DNA from: Microbacterium sp. UFMG61
GTDB lineage: Bacteria; Actinomycetota; Actinomycetes; Actinomycetales; Microbacteriaceae
Assembly (NCBI RefSeq): GCF_015354505.1
Contig: NZ_JACAFP010000004.1
Location: 39,432 to 103,431, forward strand
Direction: 5' to 3'
DNA length: 64,000 bases
The notes below the pieces were generated by a model that saw nothing but the letters and a program-made list of their open reading frames with translations, was not told the origin of the DNA and made no database searches. This document shows, piece by piece, positions 1 to 7,938 of this stretch. The number at the start of each line of letters is the position of its first letter. Position 1 is the first letter of the stretch. The position numbers were made by a program, and so were the translations under genes.

Positions 1-116
1 GACTCCTCGTGCTCGATCAGCAGGTCGTTCATCACCTGGAGGCAGATCTCGACGTCGTCGAGCAATGTGCCGTTCCAGTCCCAGCAGACGGCCCGGATAT
101 CGCTCAGAGAGTCCAC
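1..116 (-). CDS. HAD-superfamily hydrolase, N-terminal fragment (cut by window edge)
   Basis: Only the first 38 or so codons are inside the window. From a GTG at 116 the protein opens with a short lead and then CWDWNGTLLDDVEICL, which is HAD motif I (DxDGT-like, here DWNGT) with the nucleophile Asp followed by the cap-domain start, as in phosphoglycolate-phosphatase-type enzymes. The start overlaps the end of the cupin gene by 13 bases, so the two are probably co-transcribed. Substrate cannot be told from this piece. Confidence 0.7.
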   Translation of the reverse strand, partial: MDSLSDIRAVCWDWNGTLLDDVEICLQVMNDLLIEHEE

Positions 117-538
117 GGCATGGGCCGCTCTGGCAGTCTCACGCTGTCGTCCGGCAGGTGAGGCAGGTGTTCTCCCCCGGCTCGGATGCACAACCAGCGC
201 AGCTCCCCGGTGCTGTCCGGCACAGCCCGCCACGTGCGAGCAACCCCCTGACCCACCCGGACCACCGTTCCGGCACCGACGTCGACGATGTCGTCATCGA
301 GCGCCATCTGCCCGCGCCCCTCGAGGAAGACGTAGAGCTCCTCGATTCGCGAATGCACGTGCCAGTACCCCGCTTGCTCTCCCGGCGCGAGCGCGTTCGC
401 CGTGAGGCCCATGTACTGCATCGTGAGCTCGTGATCGACGACTCGGCGACCGTCTCGCGATCGTGCCTCGTCGAAGCCGCCGTGATGCGAGCGCCACTCG
501 TCCAGCGCGCCGATTACGACCACCTCGTAATCGCTCAC
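104..538 (-). CDS. Cupin-domain protein
   Basis: This 144-residue protein carries a single cupin barrel. The segment around residues 60-75 (GYWHVHSRIEELYVFLEG) is cupin motif 1 with the metal-ligand pattern HxH...E, and motif 2 is less clear. It begins with GTG in a GTGA overlap with the stop of the upstream PNPOx-like gene, pointing to translational coupling. Such small cupins act as metal-dependent isomerases, dioxygenases or ligand-binding proteins; nothing here fixes the substrate. Identification of the fold is firm, function unknown. Confidence 0.8.
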   Translation of the reverse strand: MSDYEVVVIGALDEWRSHHGGFDEARSRDGRRVVDHELTMQYMGLTANALAPGEQAGYWHVHSRIEELYVFLEGRGQMALDDDIVDVGAGTVVRVGQGVARTWRAVPDSTGELRWLCIRAGGEHLPHLPDDSVRLPERPMPWTL

Positions 539-1149
539 AGTCGGCCGCTCTCGGTGAGTTCATCGGCTGCTCGACCGCTGACCGTGCGGGTCCACCCCGT
601 CGGACCGGGCTCGTAGACGATGCGCGAGTGGCGTCGATCGGTCTCACCCTGCCAGAACTCGACACGCGAGGGGATGATCCGCCAGAGCACCCACTCGCCC
701 GAGGCGATTCCTTCGCGTGCCGCCGCCGATCTCGCGGCGAGGTCTGCGGCGCTCTCATCGGCGGATGCCTCGACGACGCGCCCGCGCACTCGAACCGCAC
801 GGACGATTGGCTGCCACCAGAAGTTCATCGCCGCGACCGGATGCGCTGCCAGTTGCGCGGCCTTGCGCGACGAGCGCGGTCCGGCGAACGCCCACCCGCG
901 CTCATCGACGTCTTTGAGTATCAAAGTGCTCGCGTCGGGAACACCAGCGGCATCGACCGTCGCGAGGGTGGCCGCCAGAGGCTCGACAACCTCGAGCGCG
1001 ATCGCCTCCGAGAGCCACGACAGGAAGAGCTCGTCCGGATCATCCGGCAACGCTCTCGCGTCGAGAGGTGGTGCATCACCTGTGAGCGAAGGCTGGGCGC
1101 GCAGCCAAGCGGCGGTCGAACCGTGGTCAGAAGGAAGAGAGGATCTCAC
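535..1149 (-). CDS. pdxH: Pyridoxamine 5'-phosphate oxidase family protein (copy 1 of tandem pair)
   Basis: PdxH oxidises pyridoxamine/pyridoxine 5'-phosphate to pyridoxal 5'-phosphate with FMN. The 204-residue protein shows the family landmarks in order: TLILKDVDERGWAF (FMN/phosphate region), SSRKAAQLAAHPVAAMNFWWQ, VRAVRVRGRV and EFWQGETDRRHSR. The last contains the Arg-x-His pair that contacts substrate in E. coli PdxH. The usual C-terminal RLxP ending is missing; the tail is instead TESGRL. The GTG start sits 6-7 bases after a -10 box (1156-1161), so the mRNA is probably leaderless. It is followed by a near copy (1204-1812). Possibly one copy is the true PdxH and the other a related flavoenzyme. 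Confidence 0.8.
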   Translation of the reverse strand: MRSSLPSDHGSTAAWLRAQPSLTGDAPPLDARALPDDPDELFLSWLSEAIALEVVEPLAATLATVDAAGVPDASTLILKDVDERGWAFAGPRSSRKAAQLAAHPVAAMNFWWQPIVRAVRVRGRVVEASADESAADLAARSAAAREGIASGEWVLWRIIPSRVEFWQGETDRRHSRIVYEPGPTGWTRTVSGRAADELTESGRL

Positions 1150-1155
1150 CCCACG

Positions 1156-1161
1156 ACTATG
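1156..1161 (-). promoter_or_regulatory. -10 box of pdxH copy 1 (leaderless)
   Basis: On the minus strand CATAGT is followed after six bases by the GTG start at 1149. The same GGCATAGTCG block precedes copy 2 at 1820-1829, so the promoter seems to have been duplicated with the gene. No convincing -35 box is visible. Confidence 0.45.
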
Positions 1162-1203
1162 CCATTGCGAGCGCGGGGACAGCAGGAACAGCCAGTATGC
1201 CGC

Positions 1204-1812
1204 TCAGCGCGTCTCTCGGCCCACGCTGCCCTCCATGACCGATGACACGCTCCAGCCCGCCTCGACCGCCTCGTAGACCACTCGCGTGTGATGCCGATCC
1301 CTCGATCCCTGCCAGAACTCGATCCGCGTGGGCACGATGCGCCACAGCACCCAATCCCCATCAGCGATGTCCGCCCGCGCGGCAGCGGAGCGCGCAGCGA
1401 GATCCGCGGCACTCTCCTCGGCGGTCGCCTCCTGCACACGTCCACGCACCCGCACCGCGCGTACCTGCGGCTGCCACCAGAAGTTCAGTGCCGCCGCCGG
1501 CGCGGCGGCGAGCTGTGCGCCCTTGCGGGACGACCGTGTGCTGGCGAACGCCCATCCGCGTTCGTCGATCCGCTTCAGGATGAGCGTGCGAGCGTCAGGC
1601 ACTCCATCCGCATCGACCGTCGCGAGGGTCACGGTATGCGGCTCCGGCACGCCGGCCGCGTCTGCAGCTCGCAGCCACGACGCGAAGAGCTCGTTCGGGT
1701 CACGGGGCAACTCGTTGAGGTTCCACTCCGGGGCACTGCCGGTGAGAGCATGCCGCCCCCTCAGCCAGTCGTTGAGGGGGACGGAGTCGTGGTCCTGGTC
1801 GTCGTGCGTCAC
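1204..1812 (-). CDS. pdxH: Pyridoxamine 5'-phosphate oxidase family protein (copy 2 of tandem pair)
   Basis: This 202-residue protein is a tandem paralog of the gene at 535-1149. Over a core of about 107 residues (TLATVDA to EFWQG) I count roughly four identical positions in five. It keeps the Arg-x-His substrate pair (EFWQGSRDRHHTR) and likewise lacks the C-terminal RLxP motif, ending GSVGRETR. A GTG start is used, with a CATAGT -10 box 7 bases upstream. The gap to copy 1 is only 54 bases, which holds copy 1's own promoter. Role in PLP synthesis or salvage follows from the family; which copy is the main enzyme cannot be told. Confidence 0.8.
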   Translation of the reverse strand: MTHDDQDHDSVPLNDWLRGRHALTGSAPEWNLNELPRDPNELFASWLRAADAAGVPEPHTVTLATVDADGVPDARTLILKRIDERGWAFASTRSSRKGAQLAAAPAAALNFWWQPQVRAVRVRGRVQEATAEESAADLAARSAAARADIADGDWVLWRIVPTRIEFWQGSRDRHHTRVVYEAVEAGWSVSSVMEGSVGRETR

Positions 1813-1819
1813 GTGATCG

Positions 1820-1825
1820 ACTATG
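1820..1825 (-). promoter_or_regulatory. -10 box of pdxH copy 2 (leaderless)
   Basis: CATAGT on the minus strand lies seven bases before the GTG at 1812, placing the transcription start at or one base before the start codon. It shares GGCATAGTCG with the promoter of copy 1. Confidence 0.45.
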
Positions 1826-1844
1826 CCACGACAGTCGGCCCCGA

Positions 1845-3443
1845 TCAGGCGAGTTCGATGAGGTCCTGATACTCCTGGCTCCAGATGTCCTCGACACCGT
1901 CGGGCAGGATCAGCACGCGCTCGGGGTTGAGTGACTGCACCGCGCCGGGGTCGTGCGAGACGAGCACGACGGCGCCCTCGTAGTGCGCGAGCGCGCCCAG
2001 GATCTCTTCGCGCGAGGCAGGATCGAGGTTGTTGGTCGGCTCGTCGAGCAGCAGCAGGTTCGCGGACGACACCACCAGAGTCGCGAGCGACAGACGTGTC
2101 TTCTCGCCTCCCGAGAGCACACCGGCGGGCTTCAGCACGTCATCGCCCGTGAACAGGAACGACCCCAGCACCTTGCGTGCTTCCATCTCGGTGATGTGCG
2201 GTGCGGCCGACACCATGTTCTCGAGCACCGAGCGATTGACGTCGAGGTTCTCGTGCTCCTGCGCGTAGTACCCGACCTTGAGTCCGTGGCCGGGCTCCAG
2301 CTGGCCGGTGTCCGGCTTGTCGACCCCAGCGAGCATCCGCAGCAGGGTCGTCTTTCCCGCACCGTTGAGTCCGAGCACGACGACCTTGGATCCGCGGTCG
2401 ATGGCGAGATCGACATCGGTGAAGATCTCGAGAGAACCGTACGACTTCGAGAGTCCGGTCGCCATCATCGGGGTCTTGCCGCACGGGGCGGGCTTCGGGA
2501 AGCGCAGCTTCGCGACCCGGTCTTCCTGGCGGACGTCATCGAGTCCGGCGAGCAGCTTCTCGGCCCGAGCGATCATCTGGTGAGCGGCCGCGGCCTTCGA
2601 TGCCTTCGCACCGAAGCGGGCCGCCTGCAGCTGCAGCGTGGTGGCCTTCTTCTCGGCGTTGGCGCGCTCCTTCTTGCGGCGCTCCTCGTCGGCCACCCGC
2701 TGGCGCAGGTAGTTCTTCCAGTTCATGTTGTACGTGTCGATGATCTGGCGGTTCGCGTCGAGGTAGAACACGCGGTTCACGGTCTCGCCGACGAGCTCGA
2801 CGTCGTGGCTGATCACGATCAGCCCGCCCTTGTAGTTCTTGAGGAACTCACGCAGCCACACGACGCTGTCCGCGTCGAGGTGGTTGGTCGGCTCGTCGAG
2901 AATCATCGTCTCAGCGTCGGAGAAGAGGATGCGCGCGAGCTCGATGCGACGACGCTGACCACCCGACAGGGTCGACAGTGGCTGGTCGAGGATGCGGTCA
3001 GGCAGCGAGAGGTTGTTGGCGATGGATGCGGCCTCGGCCTCGGCCGCGTAGCCGCCCTGCGCCTCGAACTGCTCGGTGAGGCGCGCGTAGCGCTTCATCG
3101 CCTTGTCGGCGACCGCGGGATCGTCGGACCCCATCGCCAGGGCCGCCTCGGACATACCGAGGTTGAGCTGGCCGAGCCCGCGCGCGTCGAGGATGCGCGT
3201 GCGCGCCAGGTCCTCGGGATTGCCCGAACGGGGGTCCTGCGGCAGATAACCGAGTTCACCGGAACGCGTCACACTGCCACCCGACGGGAGGACATCGCCG
3301 GCGAGCACCTTGGTGAGCGTGGTCTTGCCTGCACCGTTGCGGCCGACGAGACCGATCTTGTCTCCGTCGCTCACGCGGAACGACACGTTCTCCATCAGGA
3401 GGCGTGCGCCCACGCGGATCTCGAGTTCGTGCACGGCAAGCAC
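1845..3443 (-). CDS. ABC-F family ATPase (ribosome-associated)
   Basis: A 532-residue soluble protein with two ABC ATPase domains and no membrane segment, the hallmark of ABC-F translation factors (EttA, Uup, YheS and resistance types). Domain 1 has Walker A GRNGAGKTT near residue 36 and signature LSGGQRRRIELARIL; domain 2 has Walker A GLNGAGKTT and signature LSGGEKTRLSLATLV. Between them lies the charged, helical P-site tRNA interaction linker (ERRKKERANAEKKATTLQLQ region). The length is normal for the family. It starts with GTG and has its own promoter (-10 at 3494-3499). Which ABC-F subgroup, housekeeping or antibiotic resistance, needs a tree. Confidence 0.88.
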   Translation of the reverse strand: MLAVHELEIRVGARLLMENVSFRVSDGDKIGLVGRNGAGKTTLTKVLAGDVLPSGGSVTRSGELGYLPQDPRSGNPEDLARTRILDARGLGQLNLGMSEAALAMGSDDPAVADKAMKRYARLTEQFEAQGGYAAEAEAASIANNLSLPDRILDQPLSTLSGGQRRRIELARILFSDAETMILDEPTNHLDADSVVWLREFLKNYKGGLIVISHDVELVGETVNRVFYLDANRQIIDTYNMNWKNYLRQRVADEERRKKERANAEKKATTLQLQAARFGAKASKAAAAHQMIARAEKLLAGLDDVRQEDRVAKLRFPKPAPCGKTPMMATGLSKSYGSLEIFTDVDLAIDRGSKVVVLGLNGAGKTTLLRMLAGVDKPDTGQLEPGHGLKVGYYAQEHENLDVNRSVLENMVSAAPHITEMEARKVLGSFLFTGDDVLKPAGVLSGGEKTRLSLATLVVSSANLLLLDEPTNNLDPASREEILGALAHYEGAVVLVSHDPGAVQSLNPERVLILPDGVEDIWSQEYQDLIELA

Positions 3444-3474
3444 AGCGGGATGTCCGTTCGTTCAGGGGGAATCG

Positions 3475-3510
3475 GCCGAGCGGCCAAACTCCCAGTATAG
3501 ATCGCTCGGC
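3475..3510 (-). promoter_or_regulatory. ABC-F promoter flanked by an 8-bp inverted repeat
   Basis: The minus strand has a good -10 box TATACT (3494-3499). It sits between perfect inverted arms GCCGAGCG (3475-3482) and CGCTCGGC (3503-3510) spaced by 20 bases. The arms straddle the polymerase contact region, as an operator would; because one arm lies upstream of the expected transcription start, an RNA hairpin is less likely. Confidence 0.45.
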
Positions 3511-3517
3511 TGAGTGT

Positions 3518-3835
3518 TCAGTCGAAGTAGAGGCGGTGGTGCAGCCGACACCCGGGGTTGAAGCCCGCGGTGCAGCTCGGGCACGCGGACACCTCGAGAT
3601 AGTCGGCTATGGTCAGCAGCGCACCGCACACACCGCAGAGCACTGCTTCGGTCGAGCGCGCATCCGTCGACCACTGGCGCGCATCATGGTCGGCGACCGC
3701 CTGGTGACACAGGTGACACGGATACCACTCACGACAGCAGGCGAATCGCAGGGCGATGACATCGAGCGGCCCGCCGTAGTGCTCGCAGCGCGTCTCGCCG
3801 TCGACGAGCAGTCCGTGAACGACCGTTCCACTCAC
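3518..3835 (-). CDS. CHY zinc-finger protein
   Basis: A 105-residue Cys/His-rich protein. The order of metal ligands is RCEHY, then ACC, then CHLCH, then CGVCG, CPSC and CRLHH, with LDVIALRF between the first two, matching the CHY zinc-finger domain (related to yeast Hot13). Such proteins bind zinc and have been tied to redox or metal handling; the bacterial role is not settled. The GTG at 3835 is chosen because the domain begins about 17 residues later and upstream codons do not look coding. It lies just upstream of the ABC-F promoter on the same strand. Confidence 0.75.
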   Translation of the reverse strand: MSGTVVHGLLVDGETRCEHYGGPLDVIALRFACCREWYPCHLCHQAVADHDARQWSTDARSTEAVLCGVCGALLTIADYLEVSACPSCTAGFNPGCRLHHRLYFD

Positions 3836-3946
3836 AATGACACCACCGCCCGCAGATGTCGCGCCGGCGGATCTCCCTCTCCAGAGGGATGCGGTCGATA
3901 CCTCAGAGTGATGCTCCACCCGCCACCTGCTTCCTAGCCTTCTCGG

Positions 3947-4567
3947 GTGGATGTTATCAACGAGCTCATTCTGCAGACCGTCGCGTCTCCTTGGCTGTTC
4001 GTCGTGCTGCTGGCGGTGACGATCGTCGATGGGTTCTTCCCGCCGGTTCCGAGCGAGACGGTGCTGGTCGCCGCCGCCGCGGTGCTGGCGTCGACCGGCG
4101 ACGTCTGGGCGCTGCTGCCCCTGGGGCTCGTCGCTGCCCTCGGCGCGACGATCGGAGACAACCTCGCGTTCGCCCTCGGGCGCAGACTGGGCACCACCCG
4201 CTGGGCGTGGATGCGTCGGCCAGGGATCGCGCGGGCCTTCGCTCAGGCAGAGCGCGCACTCGCACATCGCAGCGCAGCCCTCATCCTGGGCGCCCGCTAC
4301 ATCCCGGTCGGCCGCGTGGCCGTCAACATGTCTGCCGGCGCACTGCGATTCCCCTGGCGCAGGTTCGTGCCCCTCAGCATCGTGGCCGGGATCAGCTGGA
4401 GCGCGCTCAGCCTCGCGATCGGCCTCCTGGCCGGCTCGTGGGTCCGAGACCAGCCGCTCGTCAGCGCGGCGATCGGCATCGCGGTCGCGCTCGTCATCGG
4501 CCTCGTCATCGACCGGGTCACCGCGCTTCGCCGTCGACGCGTGCCCGTTCCACAACTGGCAGGATGA
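3947..4567 (+). CDS. DedA family membrane protein
   Basis: A 206-residue integral membrane protein of the DedA/SNARE-associated family, proposed lipid scramblase or flippase partners. Seen here: an N-terminal hydrophobic segment, the re-entrant motif FFPPVPSETVL, a glycine-rich GATIGDNLAFALGRRLG segment, and the second half motif GARYIPVGRVAVNMSAGALRFPWRRF with the conserved Arg and Gly. It uses GTG at 3947. The stop overlaps the ATG of the histidine kinase (ATGA), suggesting co-transcription with the two-component system. Substrate is unknown. Confidence 0.85.
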   Translation: MDVINELILQTVASPWLFVVLLAVTIVDGFFPPVPSETVLVAAAAVLASTGDVWALLPLGLVAALGATIGDNLAFALGRRLGTTRWAWMRRPGIARAFAQAERALAHRSAALILGARYIPVGRVAVNMSAGALRFPWRRFVPLSIVAGISWSALSLAIGLLAGSWVRDQPLVSAAIGIAVALVIGLVIDRVTALRRRRVPVPQLAG

Positions 4568-5847
4568 CTGTCATGGCACGTCGTCGGCCGCGCCCCGAGC
4601 GCGCTCTCCGCTTCAGCCGCCGAACTCTCGCGCTCGCGGCGCTCGGCGCTGTCAGCCTCATAGTCTTCTCCATCCTGGTGCCGCTCCAGGCCGTCCTGTA
4701 CGGCACGCCGCTGCCTCTCGCGTTCATCCTCGGAGCGACATTGTGCGCGGCACCATTGCTGGCGATCTCGCGTCCGCGGTGGGCCATCGCCATGTTCTGC
4801 GTCGCCGCGTTCTCCCTCCCCCTGCTGGCGACTCCGACGCTCGCGACCACGGCCCCCTGGCCCTGGTCAGTGCCCGCGCTCCTCACCTTCGTGCTCGTCG
4901 TCGGGGTGACGACCTTCGTGCACGGCGCGCGACTGGGCGCCTTCCTCCTCGTCATCGGCGTTCTTCTCTCACTCACGGCGCCGCTGCTGCGACCTGAGAC
5001 CGTGGCGACCGTTCCGACAGCCGGCAGCGCCACAGCCGACCTCATCGTGACGAGTTCCGTCGCCACCGCCATCTATCTTGTGGCGATCCTCGTCGCCGGA
5101 CGGGTGCGTGTCTCGGCTGAGCTCACCCGCGAGCGCGAGCATTCGGCACTCGAGGAGTCGCGCCGCGCTCTCGTCGAGGAGCGCACGCGCATCGCCCGCG
5201 AGCTTCATGACGTGATCGCCCACAGCATGTCGGTGATCCAGGTGCAGGCCTCGACGGCGCGGTACCGGCTACCCGACATCGGGGAGGCGGAGGCATCCGA
5301 GTTCGAGAGCATCGCGGCCACCGCACGCTCCTCGCTCACCGAGATGCGCCGGATGCTCGGCGTCCTGCGCACAGAGGATCAGACGGCCGAGCTCGCTCCT
5401 CAGCAGGGGCTCTCCGACATCCCCGCGCTCGTCGACAGCATCAGGCGGGCGGGCGTCACGGTGGGCCTCGAGATCACGGGCTCCGTGACGGATGCGCCGC
5501 AGACCGCGCAGATCGCGGCATTCCGCATCGCGCAGGAAGCGCTGAGCAATTCCGTGAGACACGCCTCAGGTGCCGCGGTCACCCTGCGGGTGCGAGCGGA
5601 TGCCGATGCGATCGACCTCCGGATCCGCAACGAACGCGCCGCCGCCCCTCCCGTGGCGGGCGGTGGAGGCTACGGGCTCCGCGGCATGCGCGAGCGCGTC
5701 GAACTGCTCGGCGGAACCTTCACTGCCGGACCGACCTCAGACGGCGGGTGGGAGGTCGTAGCCGTCCTTCCGCTCATCGACGCGACTAGCCGACCGGCTG
5801 CCACCGACTCCGCCGCGAATCCCCACCCCATCGAGGAGACCCCGTGA
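4564..5847 (+). CDS. Sensor histidine kinase (DesK/HisKA_3 type)
   Basis: A 427-residue membrane kinase. The N-terminal half has about five or six membrane helices (residues ~20-170) and no large external domain. A coiled linker follows, then the HisKA_3 dimerisation helix with phospho-acceptor His215 in RIARELHDVIAHSMSV. The ATPase domain has the N box AAFRIAQEALSNSVRHA and the G box GGGYGLRGMRERVELLGG. It is the partner of the LuxR-type regulator that overlaps its stop codon. The signal is unknown; a membrane-state input is plausible from the helix-only sensor and the adjacent DedA and acyltransferase genes. ATG at 4573 is a possible alternative start. Confidence 0.9.
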   Translation: MTVMARRRPRPERALRFSRRTLALAALGAVSLIVFSILVPLQAVLYGTPLPLAFILGATLCAAPLLAISRPRWAIAMFCVAAFSLPLLATPTLATTAPWPWSVPALLTFVLVVGVTTFVHGARLGAFLLVIGVLLSLTAPLLRPETVATVPTAGSATADLIVTSSVATAIYLVAILVAGRVRVSAELTREREHSALEESRRALVEERTRIARELHDVIAHSMSVIQVQASTARYRLPDIGEAEASEFESIAATARSSLTEMRRMLGVLRTEDQTAELAPQQGLSDIPALVDSIRRAGVTVGLEITGSVTDAPQTAQIAAFRIAQEALSNSVRHASGAAVTLRVRADADAIDLRIRNERAAAPPVAGGGGYGLRGMRERVELLGGTFTAGPTSDGGWEVVAVLPLIDATSRPAATDSAANPHPIEETP

Positions 5848-6515
5848 CGATCACCGTACTCATCGCCGACGATCAGGCGATGGTCCGCGCCGGCTTCGCG
5901 GCCCTGCTGAACGCGCACGAAGGCATCCGCGTCGCCGGGCAGGCGGCGGACGGCGCCGAAGCGGTGACTCTCGCCGCTCGACTCGATCCCGATGTGATCC
6001 TGATGGACGTCAGGATGCCCGGGGTCGACGGCATCGAAGCCACGCGACGCATCCTCGGCCCGAACTACCGTGCCTCGCACGTCCCTCGCATCCTCATGCT
6101 CACCACCTTCGACATCGACGACTATGTCTACGACGCGCTCGAGGCGGGCGCGAGCGGATTCCTGCTGAAGGATGCGCTTCCCGAAGAACTGGTGCACGCC
6201 GTGCGCGTCGTCGCGGGCGGCGACGCGCTGCTCGCCCCCAGCGTGACGAGACGGATGATCGAGCAGTTCGCCGGGCGCCGCCCACGCGCGCCGCGCTCAG
6301 CGACCGCGCTGGCCGAGCTGACGGATCGCGAGCGCGAGGTACTGGTGCTCATCGGCAGGGGCAGGTCGAACAGCGAGATCGCCGGCGACCTCTTCATCGC
6401 CGAGCAGACGGTCAAGACGCACGTGGGCAAGGTGCTCGCCAAGCTCGGGGTACGCGACCGCGTGCACGCCGTGATCCTCGCGTACGACGCCGGCCTGGTC
6501 GAACCCGCCTCCTGA
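5844..6515 (+). CDS. LuxR/NarL-type response regulator
   Basis: A 223-residue regulator with an N-terminal receiver domain (acidic pair in LIADDQAMVRAGF, phospho-acceptor Asp55 in DVILMDVRMPGVDG, conserved Lys in GFLLKDALPEEL) and a C-terminal LuxR helix-turn-helix (LTDREREVLVLIGRGRSNSE to KTHVGKVLAKLGVRDR). Its GTG start overlaps the kinase stop (GTGA). It likely controls its own operon or the acyltransferase gene that follows, where an inverted repeat (6520-6566) is present. Confidence 0.92.
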   Translation: MTITVLIADDQAMVRAGFAALLNAHEGIRVAGQAADGAEAVTLAARLDPDVILMDVRMPGVDGIEATRRILGPNYRASHVPRILMLTTFDIDDYVYDALEAGASGFLLKDALPEELVHAVRVVAGGDALLAPSVTRRMIEQFAGRRPRAPRSATALAELTDREREVLVLIGRGRSNSEIAGDLFIAEQTVKTHVGKVLAKLGVRDRVHAVILAYDAGLVEPAS

Positions 6516-6519
6516 CCCG

Positions 6520-6566
6520 GGGATCACACCTGGGTAGGGGGTCGAACCAGCCCGCAGGGTGATCCC
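6520..6566. promoter_or_regulatory. Inverted repeat GGGATCAC-N31-GTGATCCC before acyltransferase
   Basis: Perfect 8-base inverted arms lie at 6520-6527 and 6559-6566, just after the response-regulator stop and before the acyltransferase gene. It could be a binding site of the neighbouring LuxR-type regulator or the stem of a long hairpin. No T tract follows, so a classical terminator is unlikely. Confidence 0.4.
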
Positions 6567-6621
6567 TCGCGGGCCACCGCGTTCATACGCTCCTTGGACA
6601 CCACTTCCGAGGAGGACTCCA

Positions 6622-7938
6622 ATGACCGTCGTCGACGTGCCCCCGCTTGCCGCTCACCGACCCTCGATGTCGAGCGACCGTGACACCGGGATCGACCTGC
6701 TCCGCGCCCTCTGCGTGGTCGGTGTCGTGCTCCTGCACGCGATCATGGTGGGCGTCACAGTCGTCGACGGCAGCCCGGTGTTCGCGAACGCGAGCGAGGG
6801 CACCCGGTGGATCATTCCGGTGAGCTGGATGCTGCAGGTCATGCCGCTCTTCTTCATCATCGGCGGCTTCGCCGGGCTGATCTCGTACCGGCGCCAGTCC
6901 GAGCGTGGCGGCACGGCATCCGCCTTCGTCGCCTCCCGCGTGCACCGTCTGCTGCGCCCCGCGACCGTCGTGATCGGCATCATGGGAGCAGCGCTGGCGG
7001 CCCTCAGCCTCGCCGGTCTCCCTGCCGACATCGTCGCGACGGCGGGCTTCCGCTATGGCCAGCTCCTCTGGTTCCTGGGAGTGTTCCTGCTCTGCCAGGC
7101 CCTGCTTCCGACGCTCGCCCACGCGCACAGCCACATTCCAAAGACCGTGCTGGCCGCACTCGTGCTGGCCGCGCTGGGGATCGACGCGCTCCGCGCACTG
7201 ACGGGCATCGAGGGCCTGGGTTTCATGAACCTCGCGTTCGTCTGGCTCGCACTCCAGCAGATCGGATTCTTCCTCGCCGACGGCGCCGTCGATCGGCTCA
7301 GCCGCAGGGTCCGCGGCATCGTGGGGGGCGCCTCCCTGACGGCGCTCGTCGCCACATTCCTCAGCGGGGTCTACTCCCCTGACCTCATCGCGAACATCAA
7401 CCCGCCGACGTGCGCGCTGATCCTCGTCGGCATCGTGCACCTGTGCGCTGTGTCGCTGCTGCGCGACCGACTCTCGGACGTCAGCCGAAGCCCGGCGGCA
7501 GCGGCTTTCAGCAGGTTCGTGAACCGGCGCACGATGACCGTCTACCTGTGGCACATGCCCGTGCTGCTGGCGATGGCGGGCGTCTCAGCCGCCACCGCGA
7601 TGATCGCGGGGCTTCCTCTGCCCGAACCGAGCAGCCTCGAGTGGTGGCTGAGCCGCCCGCTGTGGCTCGTGGCCGCGCTCGCACTCACGGCCGTAGTCGT
7701 GATCGCACCCACATCGATCGAGACGCACCCGGCGCCCGCGCTCTCGCGATCGACTCGCCGCATCGCCGCGGCCGTCACGATCGGCCTGCTCGCGGTCGTG
7801 CTTCTGCTCGTCGCCGGTACGAGCGTGCTGACCGCCGGTGTCGCTATGCTCGGACTCCTCTGCGCACGACGCCTCGCCCGTGGCTCACACCAGTCCGCGG
7901 GCCGCGAGGGCGTCGCCGACGTCGTCCGCGTGGCGTAA
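6622..7938 (+). CDS. Membrane acyltransferase (Acyl_transf_3 family)
   Basis: A 438-residue multi-pass protein of the acyltransferase-3/OafA-like family. It starts RDTGIDLLRALCVVGVVLLHA, the family's first helix with the Arg and catalytic-type His, and continues with about ten hydrophobic helices. The segment NRRTMTVYLWHMPVLL near residue 305 is the second family landmark. Such enzymes transfer acyl groups to sugars, lipids or peptidoglycan at the membrane. The ATG at 6622 is chosen because GGAGGA lies 8-13 bases upstream; 21 extra codons upstream lack coding character. It follows a two-component system that may control it and overlaps the end of the convergent EcfT gene by 54 bases. Confidence 0.85.
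   Translation: MTVVDVPPLAAHRPSMSSDRDTGIDLLRALCVVGVVLLHAIMVGVTVVDGSPVFANASEGTRWIIPVSWMLQVMPLFFIIGGFAGLISYRRQSERGGTASAFVASRVHRLLRPATVVIGIMGAALAALSLAGLPADIVATAGFRYGQLLWFLGVFLLCQALLPTLAHAHSHIPKTVLAALVLAALGIDALRALTGIEGLGFMNLAFVWLALQQIGFFLADGAVDRLSRRVRGIVGGASLTALVATFLSGVYSPDLIANINPPTCALILVGIVHLCAVSLLRDRLSDVSRSPAAAAFSRFVNRRTMTVYLWHMPVLLAMAGVSAATAMIAGLPLPEPSSLEWWLSRPLWLVAALALTAVVVIAPTSIETHPAPALSRSTRRIAAAVTIGLLAVVLLLVAGTSVLTAGVAMLGLLCARRLARGSHQSAGREGVADVVRVA

Noticed and set aside
1953..3500. A 515-codon plus-strand frame opposite the ABC-F gene
   Set aside because: It mirrors the ABC-F coding sequence, and its composition (Val/Arg/Glu-rich, no domain) is that of an antisense shadow in GC-rich DNA.
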